Of a stretch of 64,000 nt of DNA, positions 27,336-36,852 are shown piece after piece (positions within the stretch are counted from its first letter, which is position 1; each line of letters opens with the position of its first letter). Under the pieces are notes generated by a model. The model saw nothing but the letters and a program-made list of their open reading frames with translations. It searched no databases and was not told the origin of the DNA. Position numbers and translations under genes: made by a program. The stretch comes from Swaminathania salitolerans (GTDB lineage Bacteria > Pseudomonadota > Alphaproteobacteria > Acetobacterales > Acetobacteraceae), in NCBI RefSeq assembly GCF_007988945.1, contig NZ_BJVC01000001.1:372001-436000 (forward strand). Direction: 5' to 3'.

Positions 27336-28736
27336 ATGAAGAGCGAAGCGACCTATCTCCCCATCTCCCTGCGTCTCGACGACGCCCGCGCCCTCGTGGT
27401 GGGGGGCGGGCAGGTCGCCTCGAACAAGCTCCGCCTCCTTCTCGGTCGCTGTCCCGACATTGCCGTGCTCGGCCCGGTTCACGACCCGGAGATCGTCTCT
27501 GCTATCGAGGCAGGACAGGTCACCCATCTGGGCGATGCGATCGTGCCCGATGCGCTTGCCCCCCTGCTGGAAAAGATGCGCATCGTCTTCGCTGCGACCG
27601 ATGACGCCGCGCTCAACCGGGAGATCGCGGCACTCGGGCGGAAGATGCGCGTCAATCTCTGCGTCGTCGACGATCCGGCGCCCTCGACCTTCATCACCCC
27701 GGCGATCATAGACCGGACCCCGGTGCAGATCGCCATTTCGACTGACGGCGCCGCGCCCGTTCTCGCCCGGCGTCTGCGGACCCGGATCGAGGCCCTGCTT
27801 CCCGACGGGATATCGCGACTGGCCCGCTTCATGCGGGCACAACGGGAATGGATCCGGGAGGTCCAGCCGGATACGACCGCAAGACGCCGGGCCTGGGAGG
27901 CCTTCGTCGATGGCGCCGGTGCAGAGCAGGCGCTGCGGGGAGACGAACCGGCAGCCCGCGCCAGCCTCGAAAAGGCGCTCGCAGGCGTTCCGGTCTCAGG
28001 TGAGGTCTGGCTCGTCGGGGCGGGGCCGGGCGATCCGGATCTGCTGACTCTCGCTGCGTTGCGCCTCATGCAGAATGCCGATTCCGTTCTTTACGATCAG
28101 CTTATCCCGCCCGCTATCATGGATCGGGTGCGACGCGATGCCGAGCGGGTCTTCGTCGGTAAGAGGAAGAACCACCATACCCTGCCCCAGGACCGGATCA
28201 ACGAGGAGCTGGTCCGGCGCGCCAGACAGGGCGAACGTGTCCTGCGTCTGAAAGGGGGCGATCCGTTCATCTTCGGTCGCGGGGGAGAAGAGATGGAGGC
28301 GCTGGTCGAGGCAGGCGTCACGGTGCGCGTCATCCCGGGGATTACCGCAGCGAGCGGCTGCGGTGCGGCGGCCGGTATCCCGCTGACCCATCGCGATTGC
28401 GCCCAGACCTGTGTCTTCGTCACCGGCCATGCGCGTGCCGACGGCACACTCGCGCTCGACTGGCCCAGTCTTGCGCGCAAGGGGCAGACGCTCGCCATCT
28501 ATATGGGACTCGCCCCTCTGGCGGATCTCTGCGCCCAGCTTCAGGCGCATGGCCTGCCCGGCAACTGGCCTGCAGCGATCGTCGAGCATGGAACCCGACA
28601 CGATCAGCGGGTGCATGTCGCAACGCTCGCAACGCTTCCCGCGTTGGTGAAGGAACGCCGCGTGGTCAGCCCGGCCCTGACGCTCGTGGGAGAGGTCGTG
28701 GAACATAGACGCGAGATCCACAGGGATAACTTGTAA
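27336..28736 (+). CDS. cysG: Siroheme synthase (trifunctional)
   Basis: 466 residues from ATG 27336. The N-terminal half is the precorrin-2 dehydrogenase/sirohydrochlorin ferrochelatase, with the NAD-binding VVGGGQVASNK at about 25 and VDDPAPSTFITPAIIDR. The C-terminal half (from about 225) is uroporphyrinogen-III C-methyltransferase, with VWLVGAGPGDPDLLTLAAL, YDQL, GKRKNHHTLPQDRIN, LKGGDPFIFGRGGEE and GITAASG. Both halves are complete, so one protein can convert uroporphyrinogen III to siroheme, the cofactor of sulfite reductase. It leads the operon cysG-cysH-cysD-cysNC. The sulfite reductase itself is not in the window. The region just upstream holds an unusual hairpin and tandem repeats. 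Confidence 0.95.
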   Translation: MKSEATYLPISLRLDDARALVVGGGQVASNKLRLLLGRCPDIAVLGPVHDPEIVSAIEAGQVTHLGDAIVPDALAPLLEKMRIVFAATDDAALNREIAALGRKMRVNLCVVDDPAPSTFITPAIIDRTPVQIAISTDGAAPVLARRLRTRIEALLPDGISRLARFMRAQREWIREVQPDTTARRRAWEAFVDGAGAEQALRGDEPAARASLEKALAGVPVSGEVWLVGAGPGDPDLLTLAALRLMQNADSVLYDQLIPPAIMDRVRRDAERVFVGKRKNHHTLPQDRINEELVRRARQGERVLRLKGGDPFIFGRGGEEMEALVEAGVTVRVIPGITAASGCGAAAGIPLTHRDCAQTCVFVTGHARADGTLALDWPSLARKGQTLAIYMGLAPLADLCAQLQAHGLPGNWPAAIVEHGTRHDQRVHVATLATLPALVKERRVVSPALTLVGEVVEHRREIHRDNL

Positions 28737-28830
28737 AGATCGTGCATTCCCCATTGCACGTTCGTGTTTGAGGCATTATGTCGAGACTGGTTCTTCAAAC
28801 AGCGATCTTGAATAGTGGATTGGTTCGGTC

Positions 28831-29514
28831 ATGGCCCTGACAGAGACAGAACGGCAGATCCTCACGCCGCTCCCCGAAGAGGAAATCCTCCCTCGCGCCG
28901 TCTCCCTTCTCAGGGGGCGTATTGCGCTGGTCTCGTCTTTCGGTGCGGAATCGGCCTTGCTTCTTGCCATGCTGGCCGATCTCGATCCCGCCTTTCCGGT
29001 CCTTTTTCTCGACACGCGGCGTCATTTTCCGGAAACCCTGACCTATCGCGACGATCTGGTGGCTTCGCTCGGGCTGACGAATGTCCGTTCGATCGCCCCG
29101 GCCGATGCTGCCCTGCGGGATCGCGATCCACAGGATCAGCTCGCGGATTTCGATCCGGATGCCTGTTGCGCCCTGCGCAAGGTCGAGCCGATGGATGCCG
29201 CGCTGGCGGGGTACGATGCCTGGATAACGGGACGCAAGCGCGGTCAGGCCGCCACGCGCGCCGCCATGCCTGTTTTCGAGCCGCTCGGGGACGGGCGCGC
29301 CAAGATCAACCCGCTCGCATCCTGGACCCCGGCGCAGATCGAGGCTGAAATGATCCGCAGGGCTCTGCCGCGTCACCCCCTGACTGCCCTCGGATTCCGG
29401 TCGATCGGCTGCGCTCCGTGCACCCGGGCGGTCGGGGAAGGCGAAGACCCCCGTGCCGGACGTTGGGCCGGACACAACAAAACCGAATGCGGCATTCATG
29501 TGCCGGCGCGATAA
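28831..29514 (+). CDS. cysH: Adenylyl-sulfate (APS/PAPS) reductase, 4Fe-4S type
   Basis: 227 residues, ATG 28831. It reduces activated sulfate to sulfite with thioredoxin. The PP-loop-like start is SSFGAESALLL, and LDTRRHFPETL and TGRKRGQA bind the nucleotide. Two cysteine pairs, C112-C113 (DACCALRKVEP) and C194-x2-C197 (GCAPC), mark the 4Fe-4S form that normally uses APS. The catalytic Cys lies in the C-terminal KTECGIH (about C220). The E. coli-type PAPS reductase lacks the cysteine pairs. The next-but-one gene carries an APS kinase domain, so the cell may also make PAPS. Its stop codon (TAA) overlaps by one base an ATG in the cysD frame. It is the second gene of the sulfate-assimilation operon. 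Confidence 0.93.
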   Translation: MALTETERQILTPLPEEEILPRAVSLLRGRIALVSSFGAESALLLAMLADLDPAFPVLFLDTRRHFPETLTYRDDLVASLGLTNVRSIAPADAALRDRDPQDQLADFDPDACCALRKVEPMDAALAGYDAWITGRKRGQAATRAAMPVFEPLGDGRAKINPLASWTPAQIEAEMIRRALPRHPLTALGFRSIGCAPCTRAVGEGEDPRAGRWAGHNKTECGIHVPAR

Positions 29515-29525
29515 TGGAGCATAAC

Positions 29526-30359
29526 ATGAGTTTGGCGACCCCCGGCGTGGTAAGCCCGCGTGCCATGGACGATCTCGACCAGCTCGAGGCCCAGAGCATC
29601 TTCGTCCTGCGCGAAGCCTATCGCAAGCTGCGCCCGCTCTCTCTGCTGTGGTCGCTCGGCAAGGACAGCAATGTCATGGTCTGGCTGGCCCGCAAGGCAT
29701 TCATGGGCCGAGTGCCGTTTCCGGTCATGCATGTGGATACGGGCAAGAAATTTCCGGAAATGTATGCCTTTCGCGAGGAATACACCAGGAAGTGGAACCT
29801 CGATCTCATGCTCGGCGATTGTCCGCCGGTCGAGGAGATCGATCCCTCCCTCCCGCCCGCTGCCCGTTCCGCGGCCCGCAAGACTGCCGGTCTCGCCAGC
29901 CTGATCGAGAAGCACAAGCTCCGTGGCGTGATTGCCGGTATCCGGCGCGACGAGCAGGCGACGCGTGCCAAGGAGCGCGTGTTCAGCCCGCGCGGCGCCG
30001 GGCATCGCTGGGATGTGCGCAACCAGCCTCCGGAATTCTGGGATCAGTACGCCACCCCCTATGAAGACGGGATGCATATCCGTGTGCATCCGCTGCTGTC
30101 ATGGCGCGAGATCGATATCTGGCGCTATATCGAGCGCGAGAACATTCCTCTGGTCGATCTGTATTTCGCGAAGAACGGCAAGCGTTACCGGTCTCTGGGC
30201 GATCAGGACATCACGAGCCCGATCGACAGCGATGCCTCCACCCTGGCCGAGGTGATCGCCGAGCTGGAGGCGAGCAAGACCTCCGAGCGCGCCGGTCGCG
30301 CCATGGATCACGAATCCGAAGATGCTTTCGAGCGTCTGCGCGTTGCGGGTTATCTCTGA
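29526..30359 (+). CDS. cysD: Sulfate adenylyltransferase subunit 2
   Basis: 277 residues from ATG 29526, which has GGAG at a good distance. An ATG at 29514 overlaps the cysH stop and would add four residues. This is the ATP-sulfurylase catalytic subunit: it makes APS from ATP and sulfate, driven by the CysN GTPase. Key motifs are the PP-loop SLGKDSNVM, HVDTGKKFPEMYAFR, GIRRDEQATRAKER, HPLLSWREIDIWRYI, and the typical end of the family (RAGRAMDHESEDAFERLRVAGYL region). The bases before 29526 encode no conserved residues, which supports that start. It is co-transcribed with cysH upstream and cysNC downstream (3-bp gap). Confidence 0.95.
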   Translation: MSLATPGVVSPRAMDDLDQLEAQSIFVLREAYRKLRPLSLLWSLGKDSNVMVWLARKAFMGRVPFPVMHVDTGKKFPEMYAFREEYTRKWNLDLMLGDCPPVEEIDPSLPPAARSAARKTAGLASLIEKHKLRGVIAGIRRDEQATRAKERVFSPRGAGHRWDVRNQPPEFWDQYATPYEDGMHIRVHPLLSWREIDIWRYIERENIPLVDLYFAKNGKRYRSLGDQDITSPIDSDASTLAEVIAELEASKTSERAGRAMDHESEDAFERLRVAGYL

Positions 30360-30362
30360 GTT

Positions 30363-32240
30363 ATGGGCGACAACATGACAACCAACGACCTTCCCCCCTC
30401 GCTGCGCGCGGCTGCCACCCCCATCGTCATCGTCGGCCATGTCGACCATGGCAAGTCGACCCTGATCGGACGCCTGCTCTATGACACGGACAGCCTTCAG
30501 GACGGCAAGCTGGCCCAGATCGTCGAAAGCAGCCGCAAACGCGGTCTGACCGTCGAATGGAGCTTCCTGCTCGACTCCCTCCAGATCGAACGCGATCAGG
30601 GTGTCACGGTCGATTCCACCCGCATTCCCTTCCATCTCGGCGGGCGTGAGTTCGTCATCGTCGATGCGCCGGGCCACCGGCAGTTCCTGCGGAACATGAT
30701 CACGGGGGCGGCCGATGCCGAGGCCGCCGTGCTGGTCGTCGATGCGCTCGAAGGAGCGCAGGAACAGACGCGACGCCATGCCATGCTGCTGCGTCTGATC
30801 GGCATCCGTCATGTGATCGTTCTGCTGAACAAATCCGACCTGCTCGACTTCGATCAGGAAAGAATAGCCCAGGCCGAAACCGATGTGCGCGCCCTTCTGG
30901 GCCGTCTCGAGATCACGGTCGAGGCATTCGTTCCGGCTTCTGCCCGTGACGGAGACAATATCGCGAGCCGTTCGGAGCGCGCCCCCTGGTACACGGGCCC
31001 GACCCTGGTCGAGGCCCTGGCCGCCGTGCCTGCGCCGGCCTCGCGTCTCGCGCTCGATTTCCGCATGCCGGTGCAGGATGTGTATCGCTTCGATGACGTG
31101 CGCTATGTCGCCGGGCGTATCGATCGCGGGGTGATCCGCGCGGGCGACCGGATCATGATCGGCGTTCAGGGGCAACAGGCGACGGTTGCCGAGATCTGCC
31201 GGTGGCATGCCCCCGAAACGCCGGTGGCCGGGGCGGGCGAGTCGATCGCCCTGCGTCTCGAGCCCGATCTCGTTCCGGATCGGGGCGATCTTCTCTTCCC
31301 GGTTTCGGGTGCGGGCGAGCCCCCCCTGAAAACGGCGCGGATCCGCACCCGGCTCTTCTGGCTGCGGAGCGAGCCGCTCCGGGTGGGGGAAAGCTTCACG
31401 CTGCGCCTCTCCACCGCAGAACACGACGTGACCGTGGCGTCCATCGATGCGGTCGTCGATCTCGACGATCTGACCCTCGCCCCGGGCGAGGAGGTGCCGC
31501 CGGACGGATTTGCCGAAGTCACGCTGGTAGCGGCCCATGCGATCCTGTTCGATCCGTTCGCTCCCGGCTATAGCGACGGGCGCGGCGTTCTGGTCGACCG
31601 TTTCCAGCGCATCGTCGGAGGCGCGCCGCTTCTCGGCGAGGCGGAGCTTCCGGAAGGCACGCATGCCATCCATCCCACGGCGAGCCGTGTGACCGCGCTC
31701 CAGAGGCGCGCCCTGCAGGGCCATGAGGGCGCCGTGTTCTGGCTGACGGGGCTTCCCGGATCGGGCAAGAGCACCATTGCCCGTCTGGTCGAGAAGGATC
31801 TGGTGGCTTCGGGCGTCAGGGCATCCGTTCTCGATGGCGATACGCTGCGTGCCGGTCTGTGCGCGGATCTCGGGTTCTCTCCCGAAGATCGCAGGGAGAA
31901 TATCCGTCGTGCCGCGCATGTCGCGCGTATCCTGGCCGAAAGCGGTCAGGTGGTGATCGTGGCGCTGGTCTCGCCTCTGGCCGAAGATCGCGCTCTGGCC
32001 AGCCAGATCGTGGGAGAGGGATTCCACGAGATTCATGTGGATGCCTCGCTCGCATTATGCGAGACGCGCGACCCCAAGGGATTGTACGCCGCGGCGCGTG
32101 CGGGCCGTATCCCCGATTTCACGGGGGTGAGCGCACCCTATGACGCGCCTGCCGCGCCCCGGCTCAGGATCGACGCAACCGGATCGCCCGAGAGCGCGGC
32201 CGAGGCGCTCGGCTCCTTCATCACGACCCGGATCGCCTGA
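30363..32240 (+). CDS. cysNC: Bifunctional sulfate adenylyltransferase subunit 1 / APS kinase
   Basis: 625 residues from ATG 30363 (ATG 30375 is an alternative). The N-terminal two thirds are an EF-Tu-like GTPase: GHVDHGKST (about 25), [35 protein letters not shown], followed by beta-barrel domains. The C-terminal ~180 residues are an APS kinase with P-loop [36 protein letters not shown] and the [14 protein letters not shown] lid. The first half powers CysD; the second phosphorylates APS to PAPS. The fusion is common in Alphaproteobacteria. The gene ends the operon and is followed by a strong rho-independent terminator at 32267. Confidence 0.95.
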   Translation: MGDNMTTNDLPPSLRAAATPIVIVGHVDHGKSTLIGRLLYDTDSLQDGKLAQIVESSRKRGLTVEWSFLLDSLQIERDQGVTVDSTRIPFHLGGREFVIVDAPGHRQFLRNMITGAADAEAAVLVVDALEGAQEQTRRHAMLLRLIGIRHVIVLLNKSDLLDFDQERIAQAETDVRALLGRLEITVEAFVPASARDGDNIASRSERAPWYTGPTLVEALAAVPAPASRLALDFRMPVQDVYRFDDVRYVAGRIDRGVIRAGDRIMIGVQGQQATVAEICRWHAPETPVAGAGESIALRLEPDLVPDRGDLLFPVSGAGEPPLKTARIRTRLFWLRSEPLRVGESFTLRLSTAEHDVTVASIDAVVDLDDLTLAPGEEVPPDGFAEVTLVAAHAILFDPFAPGYSDGRGVLVDRFQRIVGGAPLLGEAELPEGTHAIHPTASRVTALQRRALQGHEGAVFWLTGLPGSGKSTIARLVEKDLVASGVRASVLDGDTLRAGLCADLGFSPEDRRENIRRAAHVARILAESGQVVIVALVSPLAEDRALASQIVGEGFHEIHVDASLALCETRDPKGLYAAARAGRIPDFTGVSAPYDAPAAPRLRIDATGSPESAAEALGSFITTRIA

Positions 32241-32266
32241 GCCGGACCGCACGCAATGGCTTCCTG

Positions 32267-32307
32267 TGCCTGCCGGAACCCTCGATGTTCCGGCAGGCAT
32301 TTTTTTT
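32267..32307 (+). terminator. Rho-independent terminator after cysNC
   Basis: A perfect 13-bp stem, TGCCTGCCGGAAC (32267-32279) with GTTCCGGCAGGCA (32287-32299), has a 7-nt loop and a run of eight Ts (32300-32307). Confidence 0.95.
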
Positions 32308-32455
32308 GGGAGGAATGCGTCGTGGCAGTCCGTGAAAACCGGGCGGGTCCGGTTGCCCGGACCTCTCGCCTCGCACGGGGCGTGTCCCGGATCCGAACCC
32401 GGGAAAGAACCGACCGCGATATCCCGGCTACAAGATCGGGCGCGGCGGGATCGGG

Positions 32456-33304
32456 TCAATGCTCCGGGGAAACCGGGGCGGTGAACGGCGAATGCGCTGC
32501 GGCATCGGCTTCTGCGGCACAACGCGCGGCGTCCGGCTTGTCTCCCTTCTTCTGCATCGCCAGCAGCTCGGCGCGTGCCGCAGGCATGAGCGCACGAATG
32601 GCCGGATTCTGCAGCGTGGCGACGGCAAAGGCGCCGGCAGCCTGATATCCGGCAGCGACATCCGACGCCCAGTGGACCCCGCAAACGATCCGGCTCTCAC
32701 CGATGACGCGGCCGCGCTGCAGAAGCTCGGCCTTGCGTTCGGGCAGCAGCGCGGAAAGGACGAGCGCGGTCGAGTAACCGGCGATCGTGTGGCCGGAGGG
32801 ATAAGCAGGGCTCTGCGCCAGATGCGCGTCCCTGGGGACGCAGATCGGCGATTCGTTTCCTATGAACGGACGCGGCCGAGACCAGAAATGCTTCTCTTCG
32901 GAGGTACGCACCGACTCGGCTTTTCCCATCAGGGTGAGAAGCTGCACCAGATGGGGCGCTTCGGAAGCGTCAATCCGGAATCCCGAAGCGCAGGAAAAAC
33001 CCCGGAGGAACGGACCGGGTCTCAGATCGGCATCCAGCGTTGCCAGGGTCCAGCGTGGGCTTCCCTCGAGCGCGCGCGTCTGCCGGAAGATCCGGTCGTC
33101 TGCCTCCTGCATGGCGCTCTTCCTCTGCGGCGGCGTGGCGAGGGAGAGGCGTTCATCCGGCAGATCCCGGGCGGTCAGGTCGGGGGTCGTCTTGTCGGGG
33201 GCAGCCAGATCCCGGGAGGCCGGATGACTGCACGCTGCGAGCAGGGCAGGAACTGCAAGAAGAACGTGTCTCAGGCGCAGGAGAGGCGGGGATCGCATCG
33301 ACAT
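32456..33304 (-). CDS. Class A acid phosphatase (PAP2 family), lipoprotein
   Basis: 282 residues from ATG 33304, with AAAGGA just upstream. Longer in-frame starts exist but lack a Shine-Dalgarno. A lipoprotein signal peptide is visible (MSMRSPPLLRLRHVLLAVPALL, lipobox LAAC with Cys25), so it should sit in the periplasm, attached to a membrane. The PAP2 phosphatase signature is complete in three parts: KHFWSRPRPF (K-x6-RP), PSGHT, and SRIVCGVHWASD (SR-x5-H-x3-D). A catalytic His is in the last two. Such enzymes release phosphate from a broad range of monoesters. It is convergent with the cysteine operon and divergent from AIDA-Hint gene 3. Class A enzymes are usually not lipoproteins, so that point deserves note. 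Confidence 0.87.
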   Translation of the reverse strand: MSMRSPPLLRLRHVLLAVPALLAACSHPASRDLAAPDKTTPDLTARDLPDERLSLATPPQRKSAMQEADDRIFRQTRALEGSPRWTLATLDADLRPGPFLRGFSCASGFRIDASEAPHLVQLLTLMGKAESVRTSEEKHFWSRPRPFIGNESPICVPRDAHLAQSPAYPSGHTIAGYSTALVLSALLPERKAELLQRGRVIGESRIVCGVHWASDVAAGYQAAGAFAVATLQNPAIRALMPAARAELLAMQKKGDKPDAARCAAEADAAAHSPFTAPVSPEH

Positions 33305-33893
33305 ATGTCCTTTCGGTCGGCGCCTGGAGCTGGCGCAGTTCTGGGGCTGCGCCAGTCTAGGCGCGCGCGCGCGTTTTGACAGCCTCGCATCGAAAGGACG
33401 TGTGTCGGGCGGAAGGTGCTGGATGAAGCAGGAAGCAGACCGGGGTCTTTCCGGATTCAGGGTGGCCGGAGCCGGAACAGCATCGAAACGATCGGGCGCA
33501 GTATTACCCGATGCGTGATCCTGTTCGTCTCTTCGGACAAAAATTAACGAACGATGATACTTGGTATTTCGCAAACACGTTGTTCGACTTGCTAACAAAA
33601 AGTTAAAGCCAAGTACTCATAAAGAAAATCCAAAGTGGACCTGTAGGGTATTCATATAGAGTTCGTTTGTATCGCAATGTGTTCAGGGAGGATAATGTGT
33701 CATATGATGATAAATAACGTTTTTCAATTGCCTGCCTCCGGGTGGAGGCGTAGGGAGTTTCCGATGGTTACTTCGTCCGTCAGGTTTTTCCCGACGGACA
33801 GGCAATATTCAAAATATGTCTGAATCGCAGGTGATCCGCTCGCGGCGGTAGTGCCTGCCCGGGGCCTTAGGGCGTCATGGGGGAATAGTCGGA
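33305..33893 (+). promoter_or_regulatory. AT-rich leader upstream of AIDA-Hint gene 3
   Basis: This stretch of 589 bp has no convincing gene. About 33530-33720 is AT-rich and holds repeated TTAA-type words (CTAACAAAAAGTTAAAG) and the TTAACGAACGAT motif at 33544-33555 shared with gene 1. Downstream, the sequence returns to high GC. GGGGGAA lies about 10 nt before ATG 33894. The promoter of gene 3 should be here, but I cannot fix it precisely. Confidence 0.45.
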
Positions 33894-36563
33894 ATGGCGA
33901 CGACACTTAACGGAACCTGGTCTGCCGTGAATGTCAGCGGAACCACGCTGTTTCAAAGCGGTAGCGTGTTTGCTGAGCAGCCGGTCACCTTCGCGAATAA
34001 CGCAAGCCTTGTGGTCACGAGCGGAGCGCTTGTTTCCGGTATCACGGGATCCGGCCTGAATATCACGATAAGCGCGGGTGGAGACCTGACGGATGCCGCC
34101 CTGACAGGCGGGCGCGTCAATGTGCTCTCCGGCGGAATGACCACGGGCAACAGCTTTAACGGCGTGACGACCACGCTCAATGGCGGGGCGAGCTCGCTGA
34201 ACGATACCTGGCTGACGAGCGGGACCGGGGGAACCTGGAGTTATGCCTATTCCGGCGCGACCGTGACAGGGGCGACAGTCGGAACGAGCGGTTTTCTGCA
34301 GATCCAGACCGGTGCCACCGCGACCGATCTCACCGCGACCAGCGGCGGTTCGGCTGTAATAGCCGCGGGAACGACATCGGGCATCCATGCGACGGATGGC
34401 GGTTACGTTCAGTCCGGCGCTCTGGTGTTCTCGGGATATGCGGGCAATGGCGAGGTCGTCGATACCGGCGCGATCCTCACGGGAACCTGGTCCGCCAAGA
34501 ACGAGAACGGGCAAACCGTTTACACGAACGGCTCCGTCACCGTGCACGATCCGGTCATTCTCAACGGTGCGACCCTCGTCGTCATGAGCGGTGCGGTCGT
34601 CTCGGGGCTTACCTGCTTCAAGGACTCGATTCCGACCATCAGCGTCCTGAACGGTGCCACGCTGACCGATTCGCACGTCACGCGTACCTATGTGCGCGTC
34701 GATGGCGGCGGCCTGCTGAGCAACAACCAGTTTCTCGGATGCGACACGACGCTCAATACGGGTGCGGCCTCGATCGGCGACAGCTTCGGCTGGTATGGCT
34801 ATGCGGTCCAGTCCGTCAAGGTCGCCAGCGGGGCCACGGTCAGCGATGTCACCGTGCTGTCCAGCACGACGATCTCGGCTGCGACCGGTGCCGTGGTCGA
34901 TGGGGCCAATGTGGCATCCGGCGGTTCGGCGATCATCGCAAAGGACGTCGATCTCAACGGATTGAACGTCTCTGCGGGCGGCTATCTTGCAACCTACACC
35001 TCGATCGGCGGGACCATCACGATCCCGACCACCCCCGGAACCCCGGAAGGAACCGTGCTGAACGGCACCTGGAGTGCTGTGCTGTCGAACGGTGCAACCA
35101 TCTACACCAACGGCGTCAGCTCCTATGCCGAGCCGGTCACGCTCGGCAACGGCGCGGCGCTCTATGTGCAGAACGGTGCGGTCGCTTCCGGTCTTTCCGG
35201 GTACGGCGTCACGATTTATGTGCAGGCCGGGGGCACTCTTGCCGATTCCTATATCGCGCAGGGCAATGTGACGGTCAGTGCAGGCGGTGTGACGAGCGGA
35301 AACAAGTTCAACTCGGACCCGGTCAATCTGCTGTCCGGAGCGAGCTCGATCAACGATCTGTGGTACAATAGCGGGTACGACATCAACTGGAGCACCGTCA
35401 ACAGCGGCGCATCGGTCACGAACCCGCAATTCGGATCGGGCGCCTATGTCTCGGCTTTTCCGGGCTCGGTCGTCGAGGGGCCGTCCGTTTCGGACGGGGC
35501 TTATCTCGTGGTGGACAAGGCAGCGACCGATACCTGCTTCCTGGCAGGGACGATGATCCTCACCGATCGGGGGGAGATTGCCGTCGAAACCCTGCGCGTG
35601 GGCGATCAGGTGGTCTGCCATGTCGATGGCCAGGATCGTCTCCGGGCCGTGATCTGGGTCGGTCAGAGGCAGAACCGTTTCGAGCCGTGGCAACCCGAGG
35701 ACATGGCGGGTTATCCCGTGCGTATCCGCGCAGGGGCGTTCGGCGAAGGGCAGCCTCACAGCGACCTTCTCGTTACCGCAGAGCATTGCTTCCTGTTCGA
35801 CGGGCGCTTCGTGCCGGTGCGGATGCTCGTGAACGGCGAGAGCATCGCCTATGATCGCTCGATGCCGATCTACGATTACTATCATGTCGAGCTTTCGCAG
35901 CATTCGATCATCTATGCCAATGGCGTGAAGACCGAGAGCTATCTGGATAGCGGCAATCGTCAGGGCTTCCGGACGCGGGAAGGGGTTGCCACTCTCATGC
36001 CCGTTCCCGGGGCGGCCAGCTGGGAAAAGGATGCGGCTGCGCCGCTTTGTGTCGAGCGCGGGTTTGTCGAGGGGCTCTACAGGCGCTTCGCCGGCCAGTG
36101 TGCCGACAAGGGGTCCGATAATGTCGCTCTGACCGACGATCCGGCGCTCATGCTCGTCGATGACAGGGGAACGCGCTATCTGCCGGTCCGCAAGGGAGGG
36201 GACAGGGTGACCTTCCATGTCCCGCCGGGAATCTCGGCGCTGCGTCTGGTGTCGCGCACCATGCGGCCCTGTGACGTCATCGGCCCGTTCGTGGACGATC
36301 GTCGTCGTCTGGGTGTTCTGGTGGGCGAAGTCACGCAGTTCGGAGCGCATGGCGCACACGCCCTGCTGACCCATCTGACCGTTCCGGAGCTGGCGGGGTG
36401 GCATGACGGTTCGGGCGCTTGCCGCTGGACCGACGGCGCGGGGCTGCTGCTGCTCAACCGGGCGGCGACGGCATCGGAAAGCATGATCAGCGTCCAGATC
36501 GTTTCGGCCGGTCCTTACAGGATGGCGCTCGAGCCGGATCGGTCGCAGCCGGTCGCGGCCTGA
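33894..36563 (+). CDS. AIDA-repeat / Hint-domain protein 3
   Basis: 889 residues, ATG 33894. It has a longer passenger (about 1-540) than the pair at 3245 and 5907. A module recurs about three times: a variant of LNGTWSA..GxTxYTNG, then a segment on the pattern VxSGAVVSGL, then SGGxxxGNxF. Each repeat spans roughly 190 residues (starting near 3, 198 and 390). The Hint domain starts at C548 (CFLAGTMILTDRGEIAVETL), with TAEH about 82 residues later. The C-terminal module has RTMRPCDVIGPFVDDRRRLG and CRWTDGAGLLLL. There is no signal peptide and no barrel. Heptosylation by the distant BAHT genes is possible because the repeat type is similar. A terminator follows at 36641, so gene 4 is expressed separately. 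Confidence 0.85.
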   Translation: MATTLNGTWSAVNVSGTTLFQSGSVFAEQPVTFANNASLVVTSGALVSGITGSGLNITISAGGDLTDAALTGGRVNVLSGGMTTGNSFNGVTTTLNGGASSLNDTWLTSGTGGTWSYAYSGATVTGATVGTSGFLQIQTGATATDLTATSGGSAVIAAGTTSGIHATDGGYVQSGALVFSGYAGNGEVVDTGAILTGTWSAKNENGQTVYTNGSVTVHDPVILNGATLVVMSGAVVSGLTCFKDSIPTISVLNGATLTDSHVTRTYVRVDGGGLLSNNQFLGCDTTLNTGAASIGDSFGWYGYAVQSVKVASGATVSDVTVLSSTTISAATGAVVDGANVASGGSAIIAKDVDLNGLNVSAGGYLATYTSIGGTITIPTTPGTPEGTVLNGTWSAVLSNGATIYTNGVSSYAEPVTLGNGAALYVQNGAVASGLSGYGVTIYVQAGGTLADSYIAQGNVTVSAGGVTSGNKFNSDPVNLLSGASSINDLWYNSGYDINWSTVNSGASVTNPQFGSGAYVSAFPGSVVEGPSVSDGAYLVVDKAATDTCFLAGTMILTDRGEIAVETLRVGDQVVCHVDGQDRLRAVIWVGQRQNRFEPWQPEDMAGYPVRIRAGAFGEGQPHSDLLVTAEHCFLFDGRFVPVRMLVNGESIAYDRSMPIYDYYHVELSQHSIIYANGVKTESYLDSGNRQGFRTREGVATLMPVPGAASWEKDAAAPLCVERGFVEGLYRRFAGQCADKGSDNVALTDDPALMLVDDRGTRYLPVRKGGDRVTFHVPPGISALRLVSRTMRPCDVIGPFVDDRRRLGVLVGEVTQFGAHGAHALLTHLTVPELAGWHDGSGACRWTDGAGLLLLNRAATASESMISVQIVSAGPYRMALEPDRSQPVAA

Positions 36564-36640
36564 GGGCACGATCTCCCTCTTCGCGGAACCTGCGATGTTC
36601 TCGCGAAGGACAGGGAACGCAAACCGGATGATATCCCGGA

Positions 36641-36667
36641 AAAGGCAGGCCTCGAGCCTGCCTTTTT
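36641..36667 (+). terminator. Rho-independent terminator after AIDA-Hint gene 3
   Basis: The stem AAAGGCAGGC (36641-36650) pairs with GCCTGCCTTT (36656-36665) around a 5-nt loop. The T-run extends to 36667. Confidence 0.88.
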
Positions 36668-36852
36668 GCGTTGCTGCGTTCGGTGCGAGTGGCCTCCATT
36701 CGTCAAATAGTCATTACAATATTGATGTTTCAAATTATCTTATCTATTCCGTATCGTTGATGTGTTCCTGTTCACAGACTACTATATCCATGTATTTGTT
36801 CAATAAAATAAATAAATGCATGGTTCCTGATCGTCATATCCTCGCAGAGTGA
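36668..36852 (+). promoter_or_regulatory. AT-rich promoter region of AIDA-Hint gene 4
   Basis: About 36710-36840 is AT-rich between two GC-rich blocks and follows directly after a terminator, so a promoter for gene 4 must be here. It matches the pattern of an AT-rich island before each of the four Hint genes. Confidence 0.45.
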
